Source: Pseudocitrobacter corydidari
GTDB taxonomy: Bacteria; Pseudomonadota; Gammaproteobacteria; Enterobacterales; Enterobacteriaceae
Length of the DNA stretch: 64,000 bases
Direction: 5' to 3'
NCBI RefSeq assembly: GCF_021172065.1
Contig: NZ_CP087880.1
Location: 3,572,583-3,636,582 of the forward strand
Shown here piece by piece: positions 48,836 to 61,745 of the stretch. The notes beneath the pieces are model-generated. The model ran no database searches. It was not told the origin of the DNA and was given only the letters and a program-made list of their open reading frames with translations. The translations under genes and the position numbers were made by a program. The number at the start of each line of letters is the position of its first letter. Positions within the stretch are counted from its first letter, which is position 1.

Positions 48836-48863
48836 ATAATACGCTTTCCTCCTTCAGAGTCAA
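48836..48863 (-). promoter_or_regulatory. rrn P2 promoter
   Basis: TTGACT (-35, 48858-48863) and TATTAT (-10, 48836-48841) with a 16-bp spacer and a GCGC start region on the minus strand, typical for rrn P2. Confidence 0.85.
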
Positions 48864-48955
48864 GCGCTTATTTTCGCTTTTCTCTGGCGGCGTTCCCGAA
48901 GGAAGCCTGCTAATCCGGCGGCTTAGAGGCCGTTGTTCCGTGTCAGTGGAGGCGC

Positions 48956-48983
48956 ATTATAGGGAGTAATTGAGATCTCGCAA
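48956..48983 (-). promoter_or_regulatory. rrn P1 promoter
   Basis: TTGCGA (-35, 48978-48983) and TATAAT (-10, 48956-48961) with the 16-bp spacer and GCGCC discriminator that are typical of rrn P1. A/T tracts just upstream (48984-49010) fit an UP element; further upstream is the end of hemG. Confidence 0.8.
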
Positions 48984-49044
48984 GCATAAAATACAAAAAA
49001 CTTTTCATTCGCTCACTTTCCAGGCAACACGCTACTTTCGTGCG

Positions 49045-49578
49045 CTATTTGCGCGGAATGTGCGCAATTTCACGCGCGAAATGGGCTACCTGCTGCCAGT
49101 CCGTATAAACCACTTCTTTACGGGTATCCGTTTCGCCGCCCGTCATCTTCATAATCAGGCGGATCATAAAACGGTCATACCAGCGATAACGCGGGTAACG
49201 CAGCGCCCCGGCAAAAACAGCGCAGGCATCCGGCTGCCACGGCGAGGCCAGCAGAAACTTACGCGTGTAGTTATTAGTCTGCGGCGAGCGCTTCTCGGGT
49301 TTACGCGCCACCAGGTTCACCGAGAAGAAAGCGCTCGGCAACGCCTGCATTTGCGCGGCGTGCTTTTTCACAAAACGATCGACCGCAGAATGGAAGTGTC
49401 CATAGCGAATCGACGCCCCCACCACAACGCGGTCATACAGTTCCCACTCAACGTCCTGAGTGCGATTCAGATTCACCAGCTCAGAATCAATACCCAGCTC
49501 TTTAAGCTCGGAAGAGAGATACGCTGCAATTTCACGCGTCTGACCATCACGGGTAGAGAAGAGAATTAATGTTTTCAA
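49045..49578 (-). CDS. hemG: Menaquinone-dependent protoporphyrinogen oxidase
   Basis: A flavodoxin-like enzyme of haem synthesis that oxidises protoporphyrinogen IX. The start TTG at 49578 gives [16 protein letters not shown], as in E. coli, with GGAG upstream; a GTG four codons earlier is the alternative (181 aa). The FMN-binding loop FSTRDGQ and [10 protein letters not shown] are present, as is the C-terminal [15 protein letters not shown]. It is the last gene of pepQ-yigZ-trkH-hemG and lies directly upstream of the rRNA operon, as next to rrnA in E. coli. Confidence 0.95.
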   Translation of the reverse strand: MKTLILFSTRDGQTREIAAYLSSELKELGIDSELVNLNRTQDVEWELYDRVVVGASIRYGHFHSAVDRFVKKHAAQMQALPSAFFSVNLVARKPEKRSPQTNNYTRKFLLASPWQPDACAVFAGALRYPRYRWYDRFMIRLIMKMTGGETDTRKEVVYTDWQQVAHFAREIAHIPRK

Positions 49579-49590
49579 CGCAAGCTCCAC

Positions 49591-51042
49591 TTATTCGCGC
49601 CAGAAGGTTGGGGTAAACAACACCAGCAGCGTAAAGACTTCCAGACGACCAAACAGCATGTTCGCAATCAGGATCCACTTCGCCACCGGGTTCATGCTGG
49701 CAAAGTTATCCGCCACTACGCCAAGCCCTGGTCCAAGGTTATTCAGCGTTGCCACTACCGAGGCAAAGGCAGAGAAGTCATCCACGCCGGTCGCGATAAT
49801 CGCCAGCATACTGATAATGAACACCAGCGCATACGCAGAGAAGAATCCCCATACCGCTTCAAGAATACGTTCCGGCAGCGCACGGTTGCCCAGTTTGATG
49901 CTATACACCGCATTCGGATGCACCAGACGCTTTAGTTCGCGGTTCCCCTGCTTGAACAGCAGCAGGATACGAATCACCTTCAGACCACCGCCCGTCGACC
50001 CGGCGCAACCGCCGATAAACGCGGAGCAGAGTAACAGCACCGGCAGGAAGAGCGGCCAGCGAGCGATGCTGTCCGTCGTAAAGCCCGCCGTCGTCGCCAT
50101 CGACACCACCTGGAAGAAGGCCTGGTTTAGCGTCGTCAGCGCCGAGCTGTAAACGTTATGGAAAAAGAGCACCAGCGTACAGATAAAGACCAGCGTCAAT
50201 TGAACGCCAATAAACATTCTGAATTCCGGATCGCGCCAGTAAACCTTCAGGCTCCGCCCACTCAGTAACGAGAAGTGCAGACCGTAGTTACACCCGGAGA
50301 TCAGTAAGAAGATAGCAATAATAGTGTTAATCGTTGGGCTGTCGAAATAGCCCACGCTGGCATCATGCGTCGAGAAGCCACCAATCGCGATAGTCGCGAA
50401 ACTGTGACCGATAGCGTCGAACGCCGGCATACCCGCAAACCACAGCGCCAGCGCACAGGCGACGGTCAGCAATACATAGATGAGCCACAGGGTTTTTGCC
50501 GTTTCCGCAATACGCGGCCGCATCTTGTTATCCTTCAGCGGCCCTGGCATTTCAGCACGATAAAGCTGCATCCCCCCGACGCCGAGGATAGGCAGAATCG
50601 CCACGGCTAACACGATGATCCCCATACCGCCGAACCATTGCAGCATCTGTCGATAAAAGAGAATCGCATGCGGCAGCGAATCGAGGCCCACCAGCGTCGT
50701 CGCGCCGGTCGTTGTCAGCCCGGAAAAGGATTCAAAAAAAGCGTCGGTTATCGTGAGGTTTGGCTGCTCAGAGAAGATAAAGGGAAGCGCACCCACGCTG
50801 CCCAGTACGGTCCAGAACAGGACCACAATCAAAAATCCTTCGCGCGATTTGAGTTCGCCCTTCTCGCGACGGTTCGGCCACCACAGTAATGAGCCAATCA
50901 CCAGCGCGACAAAAAAGGTTTGGGTAAATGCCCGCCCGGCGCCATCGCGGTAAATCAATGCCACCAGGCCGGGAAGGATCATGGTTCCCGAAAACAAGAT
51001 GACCAGAAGTCCGACGATTCGGGTTATGGCACGAAAATGCAT
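49591..51042 (-). CDS. trkH: Trk system potassium uptake protein TrkH
   Basis: A 483-aa inner-membrane potassium channel subunit gated by TrkA. It has multiple hydrophobic helices with the four P-loop-type selectivity segments (for example SGLTTTGATTL, ATIAIGGFSTHD, TTAGFTTDS and NNLGPGLG). Length and motifs match E. coli. Its stop lies 12 bp before the hemG TTG start, so the two are probably coupled. Confidence 0.98.
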   Translation of the reverse strand: MHFRAITRIVGLLVILFSGTMILPGLVALIYRDGAGRAFTQTFFVALVIGSLLWWPNRREKGELKSREGFLIVVLFWTVLGSVGALPFIFSEQPNLTITDAFFESFSGLTTTGATTLVGLDSLPHAILFYRQMLQWFGGMGIIVLAVAILPILGVGGMQLYRAEMPGPLKDNKMRPRIAETAKTLWLIYVLLTVACALALWFAGMPAFDAIGHSFATIAIGGFSTHDASVGYFDSPTINTIIAIFLLISGCNYGLHFSLLSGRSLKVYWRDPEFRMFIGVQLTLVFICTLVLFFHNVYSSALTTLNQAFFQVVSMATTAGFTTDSIARWPLFLPVLLLCSAFIGGCAGSTGGGLKVIRILLLFKQGNRELKRLVHPNAVYSIKLGNRALPERILEAVWGFFSAYALVFIISMLAIIATGVDDFSAFASVVATLNNLGPGLGVVADNFASMNPVAKWILIANMLFGRLEVFTLLVLFTPTFWRE

Positions 51043-51080
51043 CTCTGGCGCTTCCTTTGGTATAAAAGTAAGGAGGGGGA

Positions 51081-51695
51081 TTATTCTTCAATCGCTAACA
51101 ATTGCAATGAACCACGACTAAAATCAGCCAGTTTTGCTGTAAAAGCATCCACTTTCGCTTGCGGAAGCGCCACGCGTAGCTGTACCGATGCCTGATAGTC
51201 ACTGGTTACAATGACGCCAGAGAATTGCCCCAGCAGCGTTTCTATCCCCGACAACTGACCATATTCACACAACAGAGTATATTCGGTTAATGGCGTTTTG
51301 ATTTGTGTTGTGAGTTGATTTAGCGCCTGCTGGACACCACCGCCATAGGCTTTCACCAGGCCGCCAGTTCCCAACAGCACGCCGCCGTAGTAGCGAACCA
51401 CCACGGCGGTAATTTCGCCGACGCCGCTTCCCATAAGCTGCGCCAGCATGGGCTTACCCGCCGTTCCCGCCGGTTCACCATCATCTGAAAAGCCAAGCTG
51501 CTGTGAGTCATCTGGCCGTCCGGCAACCCAGGCGACGCAGTGGTGACGGGCATCAGGATGTTCCGCCCTCACCGACTCAACAAACGCTTTCGCCGCCTCC
51601 ACCCCGTCGGTATGCGCCAGCAGGGTGATGAAACGGCTCTTTTTAATCTCTTCAGTAAACGTGACCGGCGACGCCGGTATCGGCCAGCTTTCCAT
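51081..51695 (-). CDS. yigZ: IMPACT family protein YigZ
   Basis: A 204-aa member of the UPF0029/IMPACT family with the conserved SRFITLLAHTDGVEAAKAF and DDGEPAGTAGKPML signatures. Family members may act near ribosomes; the exact role in bacteria is not settled. It overlaps pepQ by one base (TAATG) and precedes trkH by 38 bp. Confidence 0.95.
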   Translation of the reverse strand: MESWPIPASPVTFTEEIKKSRFITLLAHTDGVEAAKAFVESVRAEHPDARHHCVAWVAGRPDDSQQLGFSDDGEPAGTAGKPMLAQLMGSGVGEITAVVVRYYGGVLLGTGGLVKAYGGGVQQALNQLTTQIKTPLTEYTLLCEYGQLSGIETLLGQFSGVIVTSDYQASVQLRVALPQAKVDAFTAKLADFSRGSLQLLAIEE

Positions 51696-53026
51696 TACGC
51701 CAGTTTCAGATCGCGCGTCATGTTCTCAACGTTATTTTCGTGGATCACGACGTTATCTTCGATACGAATCCCGCCGAACGGTTTCAGCGCTTCAATTTTC
51801 TGCCAGTTGAAGTGCTTGCTGAACTGCCCTTCACGCCACGGCGCCAGCAGAGATTCAATGAAGTAAATGCCCGGTTCGATGGTCAGCACCATGCGCGGTT
51901 GCAACACGCGGGTGCAGCGCAGGTACGGATATTTCGACGGCGCAGCCAGGTGCGTGCCGGTGTCATCCTGCATAAAGCCCGCGACATCATGAACCTGTAA
52001 TCCCAACGGGTGACCAATACCGTGCGGCATAAATGGCCCGGTCAGGTCATTTTCAACCATCGCCTCTTCGCTCATATCGGTGAGGATTTGATGTTTACGC
52101 AGAATTTTTGCGATGCGCTGATGGAACTGGATATGGTAATCCACGTAGCTGACACCCGCTTTCATGGTGGCGATCAGCGCCAGCTGCTCGTCATTCACGT
52201 CTTTAATCAGATGGGCGAAATCATTGTCGCTGTGCGCCGCCCAGGTGCGAGTGAGGTCAGCGGCATAACCGTTATATTCTGCGCCAGCGTCCAGCAGGAA
52301 GCTACGCACTTCAGACGGCACGCGGTGATCCAGTTTGGTGTAGTGCAATACAGAGGCGTGTTCATTCAGCGCCACGATGTTGCCATACGGTACATCGGTA
52401 TCGCGATGCCCGGTCGCCGTCAGATACGCCTGATTGATGTCGAACTCGCTCATCCCGGAACGGAAAGCTTCTTCCGCTGCGCGATGGCCGTTGACCGCCG
52501 TTTTCTGCGCTTCGCGCATACAGGCCAGTTCGTAATCCGTTTTATAAGAACGATAGTAGTGCAGGTAATCAATCACCCCTTTCGGGTTGATCTTATCGGC
52601 AGCAATGCCCAGGCCAATCGCACGCTCCGGAACCGGACCAATATAACCGATATTTCCGCGAGCCGCTGGCAGTTGGCTACCAATACCGTCTGCTTTCGGC
52701 AGCGCAATCACCTCAACTTCTTCTGTCCAAAAAGAGGTCGGCAACGGCTCAACGTTGTGCCAGTAATCGACCGGCAGATAGAACCACAGCTTCGGTTTAT
52801 TGACGCCATCCACCAGCAGCCAGCAGTTTGGCACCTGCGTCACGGGCACCCAGGCTTTAAACTGCGGGTTGACCTTGAACGGATACGGGTGATCATCGAG
52901 GAACACGTTCATCAGTTCGCCGGAATGAATTAACAGCGCGTCCAGCTTGAAGCGGTCCAGCGCGTTACGCGCGCGCTCCTGCAGGGTGGCGATATGATTT
53001 TTATAGAGTGCAGCCAGTGATTCCAT
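51695..53026 (-). CDS. pepQ: Xaa-Pro dipeptidase
   Basis: A 443-aa cytosolic prolidase that cleaves dipeptides with C-terminal proline. The pita-bread fold C-terminal domain has the metal ligands in [37 protein letters not shown] and GIRIEDNVV. Start chosen at [11 protein letters not shown] (53026), the E. coli length; an upstream ATG adds 13 residues. It is divergent from fadB with a FadR site between. Confidence 0.98.
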   Translation of the reverse strand: MESLAALYKNHIATLQERARNALDRFKLDALLIHSGELMNVFLDDHPYPFKVNPQFKAWVPVTQVPNCWLLVDGVNKPKLWFYLPVDYWHNVEPLPTSFWTEEVEVIALPKADGIGSQLPAARGNIGYIGPVPERAIGLGIAADKINPKGVIDYLHYYRSYKTDYELACMREAQKTAVNGHRAAEEAFRSGMSEFDINQAYLTATGHRDTDVPYGNIVALNEHASVLHYTKLDHRVPSEVRSFLLDAGAEYNGYAADLTRTWAAHSDNDFAHLIKDVNDEQLALIATMKAGVSYVDYHIQFHQRIAKILRKHQILTDMSEEAMVENDLTGPFMPHGIGHPLGLQVHDVAGFMQDDTGTHLAAPSKYPYLRCTRVLQPRMVLTIEPGIYFIESLLAPWREGQFSKHFNWQKIEALKPFGGIRIEDNVVIHENNVENMTRDLKLA

Positions 53027-53173
53027 TTTTAGTCCTTGTACATTTTTGCCCTCAAGTTTTCGCATCTTAGCACACCTCGCCGAACCTGCGTGATCTCCAC
53101 CAGTCGTGATCTCCCCAGCAAATATTTAAAGAGTAATTTGCATTTTATTAACATAAAAACCACACTCAGCCTC

Positions 53174-53190
53174 ATCTGGTACGACCAGAT
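53174..53190 (+). promoter_or_regulatory. FadR operator of fadBA
   Basis: The palindrome ATCTGGTACGACCAGAT matches the FadR operator found at E. coli fadB. It is 27 bp upstream of the fadB start, so FadR should repress fadBA until long-chain acyl-CoA is present. Confidence 0.93.
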
Positions 53191-53216
53191 TACACTGCTG
53201 GATTCAGGAGACTGAC

Positions 53217-55406
53217 ATGCTCTACAAAGGCGATACCCTGTACCTCAACTGGCTGGAAGATGGCATTGCCGAACTGGTGTTCGACGCCCCCGGCTCGGTG
53301 AATAAATTAGATACGGCGACCGTAGCCAGCCTCGGTCACGCGCTCGATGTCCTCGAAAAACAAAAAGAGCTGAAAGGGCTGCTGCTGCGCTCTGAAAAAG
53401 CGGCGTTTATCGTCGGCGCAGACATTACCGAATTCCTCTCGCTGTTCCTGGTGCCAGAAGAACAGCTCAGCGAATGGCTGCATTTCGCCAACAGCGTCTT
53501 CAACCGTCTGGAAGATTTACCGGTTCCGACCATCGCCGCCGTTAACGGCTACGCGCTGGGCGGCGGCTGCGAATGCGTACTGGCGACCGATTACCGTTTA
53601 GCCACGCCAGACCTGCGCATCGGCCTGCCGGAAACCAAACTGGGGATCATGCCCGGCTTTGGCGGTTCCGTGCGTATGCCACGCCTGTTGGGCGCGGACA
53701 GCGCGCTGGAAATTATCGCCGCCGGGAAAGATGTTGGTGCGGAGCAGGCGCTGAAAATCGGCCTGGTGGATGGCGTTGTTAAACACGAGAAACTGATCGA
53801 TGGTGCGCTGTCCGTATTGCGCCAGGCGATAAATGGCGATCTCGACTGGCGCGCGAAGCGTCGTCCGAAACTGGAACCGCTGAAGCTTAGTAAAGTGGAA
53901 GCCACCATGAGCTTCACTATCGCCAAAGGCATGGTAATGCAAACCGCAGGCAAACATTACCCTGCCCCCATTACCGCCGTGAAAACCATTGAAGCCGCTG
54001 CACGTCTGGGGCGCGATGAAGCCTTGAAGCTGGAAAACCAAAGCTTTGTCCCGCTGGCGCACACCAACGAAGCGCGCGCGCTGGTTGGTATCTTCCTGAA
54101 CGATCAATACGTAAAAGGTCTGGCGAAAAAACTCGCCAAAACCACCGATGCGCCGAAACACGCCGCCGTTCTGGGCGCGGGTATTATGGGCGGCGGTATC
54201 GCGTATCAATCGGCCTGGAAAGGCGTGCCGGTGATCATGAAAGATATCAACGAGAAATCGCTGACGCTTGGCATGACAGAGGCCAGCAAACTGCTAAATA
54301 AGCAGCTGGAGCGCGGAAAAATTGATGGTCTGAAACTGGCAGGCGTCATTTCCACCATCCAGCCTACGCTGGATTACGCCGGGTTCGACCGTGTCGATGT
54401 GGTTGTGGAAGCGGTTGTTGAAAATCCGAAGGTGAAAAAAGCGGTGCTGGCGGAAACCGAGCAAAAAGTCCGCCCGGATGCTGTGCTGGCCTCCAACACT
54501 TCAACCATTCCGATCGGCGAACTGGCCGACGCGCTGGAGCGTCCGGAAAACTTCTGCGGCATGCACTTCTTCAACCCGGTGCACCGCATGCCGCTGGTTG
54601 AGATCATTCGCGGCAAAAAGACCAGTGAGCAAACCATCGCCAAAGTGGTTTCCTGGGCCAGCCAGATGGGCAAAACGCCGATCGTGGTCAACGACTGCCC
54701 CGGCTTCTTCGTTAACCGCGTGCTGTTCCCCTACTTCGCCGGTTTTAGCCAGTTGCTGCGCGACGGCGCGGATTTCCGCAAAGTCGACAAAGTAATGGAG
54801 AAACAGTTTGGCTGGCCGATGGGCCCGGCTTATCTGCTGGACGTGGTCGGTATCGACACCGCACATCACGCACAAGCCGTGATGGCAGCAGGTTTCCCGC
54901 AGCGCATGCAGAAAGATTATCGCGACGCCATCGACGCCCTGTTTGATGCCAGCCGCTTCGGGCAGAAAAATGGCCTTGGCTTCTGGCGCTATAAAGAAGA
55001 CAGCAAAGGCAAACCGAAAAAAGAAGAAGACGCACAAACCGACAGCCTGCTGGCCGACGTTTCCCAGCCGAAGCGTGACTTCAGCGACGAAGAGATCATC
55101 GCCCGCATGATGATCCCGATGGTCAACGAAGTAGTGCGCTGCCTGGAAGAGGGCATCATTGCCAGCCCGGCAGAAGCAGACATGGCGCTGGTCTACGGCC
55201 TGGGCTTCCCTCCGTTCCACGGCGGTGCATTCCGCTGGCTGGATACGCTGGGTAGCGCGAAATATCTCGATATGGCGCAGCAGTATCAGCACCTCGGTCC
55301 GTTGTATGACGTGCCGGAAGGTCTGCGCAATAAAGCGCGTCATAACGAACCGTATTATCCCGCAGTGGAGCCCGCCCGTCCGGTTGGCACGCTGAAAACG
55401 GCTTAA
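53217..55406 (+). CDS. fadB: Fatty acid oxidation complex alpha subunit
   Basis: A 729-aa multifunctional beta-oxidation enzyme. The N-terminal enoyl-CoA hydratase part (1-190) has [22 protein letters not shown] and [12 protein letters not shown]. The 3-hydroxyacyl-CoA dehydrogenase part (from about 310) has the NAD loop [14 protein letters not shown] and [13 protein letters not shown]. The length equals E. coli. It forms the complex with FadA, the next gene, 9 bp away. Confidence 0.99.
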   Translation: MLYKGDTLYLNWLEDGIAELVFDAPGSVNKLDTATVASLGHALDVLEKQKELKGLLLRSEKAAFIVGADITEFLSLFLVPEEQLSEWLHFANSVFNRLEDLPVPTIAAVNGYALGGGCECVLATDYRLATPDLRIGLPETKLGIMPGFGGSVRMPRLLGADSALEIIAAGKDVGAEQALKIGLVDGVVKHEKLIDGALSVLRQAINGDLDWRAKRRPKLEPLKLSKVEATMSFTIAKGMVMQTAGKHYPAPITAVKTIEAAARLGRDEALKLENQSFVPLAHTNEARALVGIFLNDQYVKGLAKKLAKTTDAPKHAAVLGAGIMGGGIAYQSAWKGVPVIMKDINEKSLTLGMTEASKLLNKQLERGKIDGLKLAGVISTIQPTLDYAGFDRVDVVVEAVVENPKVKKAVLAETEQKVRPDAVLASNTSTIPIGELADALERPENFCGMHFFNPVHRMPLVEIIRGKKTSEQTIAKVVSWASQMGKTPIVVNDCPGFFVNRVLFPYFAGFSQLLRDGADFRKVDKVMEKQFGWPMGPAYLLDVVGIDTAHHAQAVMAAGFPQRMQKDYRDAIDALFDASRFGQKNGLGFWRYKEDSKGKPKKEEDAQTDSLLADVSQPKRDFSDEEIIARMMIPMVNEVVRCLEEGIIASPAEADMALVYGLGFPPFHGGAFRWLDTLGSAKYLDMAQQYQHLGPLYDVPEGLRNKARHNEPYYPAVEPARPVGTLKTA

Positions 55407-56579
<1,173 letters not shown>

Positions 56580-56585
56580 GTGCAT

Positions 56586-56607
56586 GTAGGCCGGGTCCCC
56601 GGCCTAC
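56586..56607. repeat. REP-like palindrome after fadA
   Basis: A perfect 10-bp stem GTAGGCCGGG / CCCGGCCTAC with a 2-nt loop, starting 6 bp after the fadA stop. The arm shares the GTAGGCCGG core of REP units. Confidence 0.8.
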
Positions 56608-56633
56608 AAATTAAAAGATTAGTTGCCGTTCTT

Positions 56634-56658
56634 CCCGCCTGTCAGGGGCGGGTTTTTT
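56634..56658 (+). terminator. fadBA terminator
   Basis: Stem CCCGCC / GGCGGG with a 7-nt loop followed by TTTTTT. It ends fadBA just before the convergent fre gene. Confidence 0.9.
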
Positions 56659-56663
56659 ATTGC

Positions 56664-57365
56664 TTAAATAAACGCAAACGCATCGCCAAACAGTCGGTCT
56701 TCACGCGCCTGACGTTCGTTGCAGAACAGGTCACGGGCGATTTTCGCCATCTCGAAACGGCCAGCAATATAGATATCATGCTCCGCCAGCGTACCGTAAT
56801 CTTGCAATACCGCCGTCAGCACGGTACCGGAGCGGCCACGCCACGCGTCATCAGGCTGCTCAACAACCGGGATAACATTCAGCTTCGGATGATTAACCGT
56901 TAACGCTTCAAGCTCAGCCAGGTCATACAGATGTTTCTCTTCACGCCCACCCCAGTAAATGGTGACATCCCGGTTCGGGTTACGCTTCAGCGCAGTCAGC
57001 AGAATGGAGCGCACGTAGGAGAAGCCAGTACCGCCCGCAATCAGAATCAGCGGACGTTCTTCATCGTCGCGCAGCCAGGCTTCGCCATGAGGAATATCAA
57101 CGACAATTTCGCGATCCTTCAGAATGCGATCCATAACCGCCATCGCGTACAGATTGAGCTCCGATGCGCCAATATGCAGTTCGATATAGTCCTGCTGATC
57201 CGGCGTGGAGGCCATGGAGAACGGGCGCTTATCACGCTCATCCATCACGACCATTAAATACTGACCCGCCTGGAACGAGAATGGGGCTTCGGGTACTAAA
57301 CGGACGCGATATACAGTGTCGGTGATGGCATCTACCGAGGTCACTTTACAGCTTAAAATTGTCAT
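56664..57365 (-). CDS. fre: NAD(P)H-flavin reductase Fre
   Basis: A 233-aa soluble reductase that supplies reduced free flavin for several reactions. The FAD/FMN-site RPFSMAS (about 46-52) and the NAD-binding [13 protein letters not shown] (about 111-123) are intact. It is downstream of ubiD by 85 bp on the same strand, the E. coli arrangement. Confidence 0.97.
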   Translation of the reverse strand: MTILSCKVTSVDAITDTVYRVRLVPEAPFSFQAGQYLMVVMDERDKRPFSMASTPDQQDYIELHIGASELNLYAMAVMDRILKDREIVVDIPHGEAWLRDDEERPLILIAGGTGFSYVRSILLTALKRNPNRDVTIYWGGREEKHLYDLAELEALTVNHPKLNVIPVVEQPDDAWRGRSGTVLTAVLQDYGTLAEHDIYIAGRFEMAKIARDLFCNERQAREDRLFGDAFAFI

Positions 57366-57450
57366 GCGCTCCCTCTGTCGGATCTTATAGTCATTTCAGG
57401 GTCTGAATACTGCCCCAATCGTCAGTGCCTGAACAGGCAGAACAGCCGCG

Positions 57451-58935
57451 TTAATCGCGTTTGCTGTCGCTAAAAATGGCCAGCTCATCCCAGATAGCGT
57501 CGATACGCGCCGTAACCGCCGGATCTTTTTTGATCGGACGCCCCCATTCACGTTGGGTTTCTCCTGGCCATTTATTGGTGGCATCCAGCCCCATTTTTGA
57601 CCCCAGACCGGAAACCGGCGAGGCAAAATCCAGATAATCTATCGGCGTGTTTTCCACCAGTACCGTGTCCCGCGCGGGGTCCATACGGGTGGTAATCGCC
57701 CAGATAACATCATTCCAGTCACGCGCATTCACATCGTCATCGCAGACGATAACAAACTTGGTGTACATAAACTGGCGTAAAAACGACCATACGCCCATCA
57801 TCACCCGTTTCGCGTGCCCGGCGTACTGTTTTTTCATCGTAACAACCGCCAGACGGTAAGAACACCCTTCCGGCGGCAGATAGAAATCGACGATTTCGGG
57901 GAACTGCTTTTGCAGAATCGGTACGAAGACTTCGTTTAACGCCACACCCAGCACCGCCGGTTCATCCGGCGGACGTCCGGTGTAGGTCGAGTGATAAATG
58001 GCATCATCGCGCTGGGTAATATGCGTGACGGTAAACACCGGGAAGTTATCCACTTCGTTGTAGTAACCGGTATGGTCGCCATATGGCCCTTCCGGTGCCA
58101 TTTCACCGATCTCGATATACCCTTCCAGCACGATTTCCGCGCTGGCAGGCACTTCCAGGTCGTTAGAAACGCACTTCACCACTTCAGTTTTTGTGCCGCG
58201 CAGCAAACCCGCAAACGCGTATTCCGACAGCGTATCCGGCACCGGGGTAACCGCGCCCAGAATCGTCGCAGGATCGGCACCCAGCGCCACGGATACCGGG
58301 AATCGCTCGCCCGGATGCGCCGCGCACCACTCCTGAAAATCGAGCGCGCCGCCGCGATGCGACAGCCAGCGCATAATCAGTTTGTTCTTGCCGATCACCT
58401 GTTGGCGATAAATGCCCAGGTTCTGCCGCTCTTTGTGCGGGCCGCGTGTGACCGTCAGCCCCCAGGTGATTAACGGTGCCGCATCTTCCGGCCAGCAGGT
58501 CATCACCGGAATACGCGATAAATCGACATCATCACCGGAGATAATTTTTTGCTGGCACGGCGCGCCACGCAGACGCTTAGTCGGCATGTTAAGCACTTGC
58601 TTGAAATGAGGGAGTTTATCGAAGAGATCGCGGAACCCTTTCGGTGGTTCAGGCTCCTTCAGAAAGGCCAGCAGTTTCCCCACTTCGCGCAGTGCGCTGA
58701 CATCCTCCTGCCCCATCCCCATCGCCACGCGCTTTGGCGTACCGAACAGGTTACACAGCACCGGCATGTCGTAACCCGTTGGGTTCTCAAACAGTAACGC
58801 CGGGCCGCCAGCACGCAGGGTGCGATCGGCAATTTCGGTGATTTCCAGGTGAGGATCAACAGGCAACGTAATACGTTTCAGTTCACCTTGTTGCTCCAGC
58901 AATGTCAGAAAGTCGCGTAGATCGTGGTATTTCAT
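57451..58935 (-). CDS. ubiD: 3-octaprenyl-4-hydroxybenzoate decarboxylase
   Basis: A 494-aa prenylated-FMN-dependent decarboxylase of ubiquinone synthesis, a few residues shorter than the E. coli protein (497). It has the conserved substrate and cofactor segments [41 protein letters not shown] and [24 protein letters not shown]. It is divergent from rfaH. Confidence 0.97.
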   Translation of the reverse strand: MKYHDLRDFLTLLEQQGELKRITLPVDPHLEITEIADRTLRAGGPALLFENPTGYDMPVLCNLFGTPKRVAMGMGQEDVSALREVGKLLAFLKEPEPPKGFRDLFDKLPHFKQVLNMPTKRLRGAPCQQKIISGDDVDLSRIPVMTCWPEDAAPLITWGLTVTRGPHKERQNLGIYRQQVIGKNKLIMRWLSHRGGALDFQEWCAAHPGERFPVSVALGADPATILGAVTPVPDTLSEYAFAGLLRGTKTEVVKCVSNDLEVPASAEIVLEGYIEIGEMAPEGPYGDHTGYYNEVDNFPVFTVTHITQRDDAIYHSTYTGRPPDEPAVLGVALNEVFVPILQKQFPEIVDFYLPPEGCSYRLAVVTMKKQYAGHAKRVMMGVWSFLRQFMYTKFVIVCDDDVNARDWNDVIWAITTRMDPARDTVLVENTPIDYLDFASPVSGLGSKMGLDATNKWPGETQREWGRPIKKDPAVTARIDAIWDELAIFSDSKRD

Positions 58936-59110
58936 GGGGAAATTAATGGCCTCCTGGTAAGCGCCTCATTATACGGCGAATGCGGCTGTGATGCTGTATT
59001 TTTGTTAAAATCACGTGAACCAATACGCTCGACTTATCGCTATCAGTTATCATCGCGATCGCATCACTCTTTTGATATGCTTGCACGCTACATTGTGGAA
59101 ACGAGTCATT

Positions 59111-59608
59111 ATGCAAGCCTGGTATTTACTGTACTGCAAACGCGGTCAACTTCAGCGCGCTCAGGAACATCTCGAACGGCAGGCGGTGAGTTGCCTGACG
59201 CCGATGATCACCCTGGAGAAAATCGTACGCGGTAAGCGTACTTCAGTCAGTGAACCGCTTTTCCCCAACTACCTGTTTGTTGAATTTGACCCGGAAGTGA
59301 TTCATACCACTACCATTAATGCGACCCGTGGCGTCAGCCATTTCGTGCGTTTTGGTATGCATCCAGCCACGGTGCCTTCCAGCGTTATTCATCAGCTTTC
59401 GGTGTATAAGCCCGAAGGCGTTACCGACCCCAGCACACCGTATCCTGGCGACAGCGTGGTGATCACCGAGGGCGCGTTTGAAGGCCTGCAGGCGATTTTC
59501 TCTGAGCCTGACGGCGAAGCCCGCTCGATGCTGCTGCTCAATCTGCTCAACAAGCAGGTTATGCAAAGCGTGAAGAACACCGACTTTCGCAAAACCGATA
59601 ACGACTAA
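59111..59608 (+). CDS. rfaH: Transcription antiterminator RfaH
   Basis: A 165-aa NusG paralogue that is recruited at ops sites to long operons for cell-surface polysaccharides and secretion. Start [13 protein letters not shown] at 59111; longer frames upstream are not supported. The N-domain keeps [10 protein letters not shown], and the C-terminal domain can switch between alpha and beta forms in the family. It overlaps the convergent tatD end by 4 bp. Confidence 0.97.
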   Translation: MQAWYLLYCKRGQLQRAQEHLERQAVSCLTPMITLEKIVRGKRTSVSEPLFPNYLFVEFDPEVIHTTTINATRGVSHFVRFGMHPATVPSSVIHQLSVYKPEGVTDPSTPYPGDSVVITEGAFEGLQAIFSEPDGEARSMLLLNLLNKQVMQSVKNTDFRKTDND

Positions 59609-60387
59609 AACGTAATATTAAACAGTGTCTTGACGTTATTATCCGTGACGGATTCCAGCCACTGCGCCTCTTCGCCGCGCCAGTGGGCAATTTGCGTCAG
59701 GATGTGCGTCACAAATGCAGGTTCATTGCGTCGTGATTTCGGTTTTGGCGACAGGTCGCGCGGCAGCAAATAAGGCGCATCCGTTTCAATCAGCAATCGC
59801 TCGGCCGGAATAAATGGCAGCAGCTCACGCAGTTCCAGCCCGCGACGCTCATCGCAAACCCAGCCGGTAATGCCGATATACAGGCCGCGATCGACGCAGG
59901 CCTGCATCTCTTCACGTGTACCGGTGAAGCAGTGTAAAACCCCACCCGGCAGTTTATCCAGCCACGGGTCGAGCAATGCCAGAAAACGCGCGTGGGCATC
60001 GCGACAGTGCATAAAGACCGGCATCGATAGCTCCGCTGCCAGTGCCAGCTGCGCGCTAAACGCCGCCTCCTGCTCTGCTGGCGTGGAGAAATTGCGGTTG
60101 AAGTCCAGCCCGCATTCGCCAATCGCCACTACTTCCGACTGCTGCGCCAGTTTACGGATGCTCGCTTCCACCTCCGGGTTCCAGCTGCTGCTATCGTGCG
60201 GATGCACACCCGCAGTGGACCAGCACCCGGCAAACCGCTGTGCGAACTGTTGCGCTTGTTCGCTCTCATTTCGATTGGTACCGGTCAGCAGCATCCCGTT
60301 GACGCCTGCGGCCTGAGCGCGGGCGATAACATCGTCACGATCGTGGGAAAACTGCGAGCTGGTAAGGTTTACGCCAATATCAAACAT
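59605..60387 (-). CDS. tatD: 3'-5' ssDNA/RNA exonuclease TatD
   Basis: A 260-aa metal-dependent hydrolase of the TatD family; in E. coli it is involved in DNA repair and turnover and is not needed for Tat export. Metal-site motifs are present: the N-terminal [12 protein letters not shown] (Asn in place of the common HxH), [24 protein letters not shown] and [11 protein letters not shown]. It is in the tatABCD cluster with a 39-bp gap after tatC. Confidence 0.95.
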   Translation of the reverse strand: MFDIGVNLTSSQFSHDRDDVIARAQAAGVNGMLLTGTNRNESEQAQQFAQRFAGCWSTAGVHPHDSSSWNPEVEASIRKLAQQSEVVAIGECGLDFNRNFSTPAEQEAAFSAQLALAAELSMPVFMHCRDAHARFLALLDPWLDKLPGGVLHCFTGTREEMQACVDRGLYIGITGWVCDERRGLELRELLPFIPAERLLIETDAPYLLPRDLSPKPKSRRNEPAFVTHILTQIAHWRGEEAQWLESVTDNNVKTLFNITF

Positions 60388-60426
60388 CTCGGCTCCATAC
60401 GAAAACCGCCCTGACGGGCGGTGATT

Positions 60427-61203
60427 TTATTCTTCGTTTTTATCGGCTTCAGCTTCGGCTTCCGCGTCTTCGTCACGCGTCGCTCGCTTGCCGGTATAGA
60501 AGCGGGCGAAGAAGACGCCAACCTCAAACAAACAGTACATCGGTATCGCCAGCAGCGTTTGCGAGAAAACATCCGGCGGGGTCAGCAGCATGCCAACCAC
60601 AAATGCGCCAACCAGCACGTACGGACGTTTTTTGCGCAAGTCTTCCGGGGTGGTCACGCCCACCCAGCAAAGCAGCACAATCGCCACCGGTACTTCGAAG
60701 GAGACCCCGAAAGCGATGAACAGCGACATCACAAAATCGAGGTAGCTCTTGATGTCGGTCGAGACCAGCACGCCCGCAGGCGCGGCATGCGTCAGGAAGC
60801 CGAACGCCAGAGGGAACACCACGAAATAGGCAAAAGCCATACCGGTATAGAACAGCAGCGTACTGGAAACCAGCAGCGGTACCACCAGACGGCGTTCATG
60901 CTTATACAGCGCAGGCGCAACAAAAGCCCACACCTGATAAAGAATCACCGGCGCCGACAGGATAATCGACACCATGAAGGTCAGCTTGATGGGGGTAAAG
61001 AACGGTGACGCGACATCGGTCGCAATCATCGTCGCCCCAACAGGCATCTGCCGGATCAGCGGCGCAGAGACCAGTTGATAGATATCGTTGGCGAAATAGA
61101 CTAACGCCAGAAAAATGATGAACACCGCCATGATGCTGTTAAGCAGACGCTTACGCAGTTCAATCAGGTGCGACACCAGCGGTTGAGTATCTTCTACGCC
61201 CAT
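60427..61203 (-). CDS. tatC: Sec-independent protein translocase TatC
   Basis: A 258-aa inner-membrane protein with six hydrophobic helices that recognises twin-arginine signal peptides. The N-terminal [10 protein letters not shown], the PxFFTPIKL region with [10 protein letters not shown] and the [13 protein letters not shown] segments are conserved. It follows tatB by 2 bp. Confidence 0.98.
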   Translation of the reverse strand: MGVEDTQPLVSHLIELRKRLLNSIMAVFIIFLALVYFANDIYQLVSAPLIRQMPVGATMIATDVASPFFTPIKLTFMVSIILSAPVILYQVWAFVAPALYKHERRLVVPLLVSSTLLFYTGMAFAYFVVFPLAFGFLTHAAPAGVLVSTDIKSYLDFVMSLFIAFGVSFEVPVAIVLLCWVGVTTPEDLRKKRPYVLVGAFVVGMLLTPPDVFSQTLLAIPMYCLFEVGVFFARFYTGKRATRDEDAEAEAEADKNEE

Positions 61204-61205
61204 GT

Positions 61206-61742
61206 TTACGATTTATCACTTGATGCAGGGGATGAATCAGGAACGGAAGCGGTTTTTTTCTCTTTTTCAGAGTCGCTAACCGCCGCCGCTTCTGGCGTGT
61301 GGGTTTCAGCGGGGGATGGAACCTGCTCGTCGGTACTGGCCTGATGTTCGGCCGTCGACGGGGTAACCCCGGCGCGCTGCTCCTCGCTGTCCTTCACTAT
61401 CGGATTATGGATAGTGTTAGCTTCATCACTCGCCTTTTCAGGATCGTGAATAGAGTAAGAGCGCTTCATGGATTCCGCCGCTTCACGCAGCTCGTCCATC
61501 GACGCCTTCAGCTCTGGCGATAGGGTGTCCAGGCTCGCTTTCTCCACTTTTTTCAGGCTGTCCTGAAATTCCTGAAGTTTAAGCTCCTGGGTCAGCTCGT
61601 TTTGCACCGTTGTCGCCAGCGAGCGCAGCGCGCGAATCCAGCCAACAACCGTTTTAACCGCAACCGGCAGACGTTTTGGCCCGAGTACAACAAGGCCAAT
61701 CACGAATACCAGCAGCAGTTCACTGAAACCAATATCAAACAC
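61206..61742 (-). CDS. tatB: Sec-independent protein translocase TatB
   Basis: A 178-aa protein with one N-terminal membrane helix ([26 protein letters not shown]), an amphipathic helix and a long acidic, low-complexity tail after about residue 90. It pairs with TatC in substrate docking. 3 bp after tatA. Confidence 0.97.
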   Translation of the reverse strand: MFDIGFSELLLVFVIGLVVLGPKRLPVAVKTVVGWIRALRSLATTVQNELTQELKLQEFQDSLKKVEKASLDTLSPELKASMDELREAAESMKRSYSIHDPEKASDEANTIHNPIVKDSEEQRAGVTPSTAEHQASTDEQVPSPAETHTPEAAAVSDSEKEKKTASVPDSSPASSDKS

Positions 61743-61745
61743 GAA

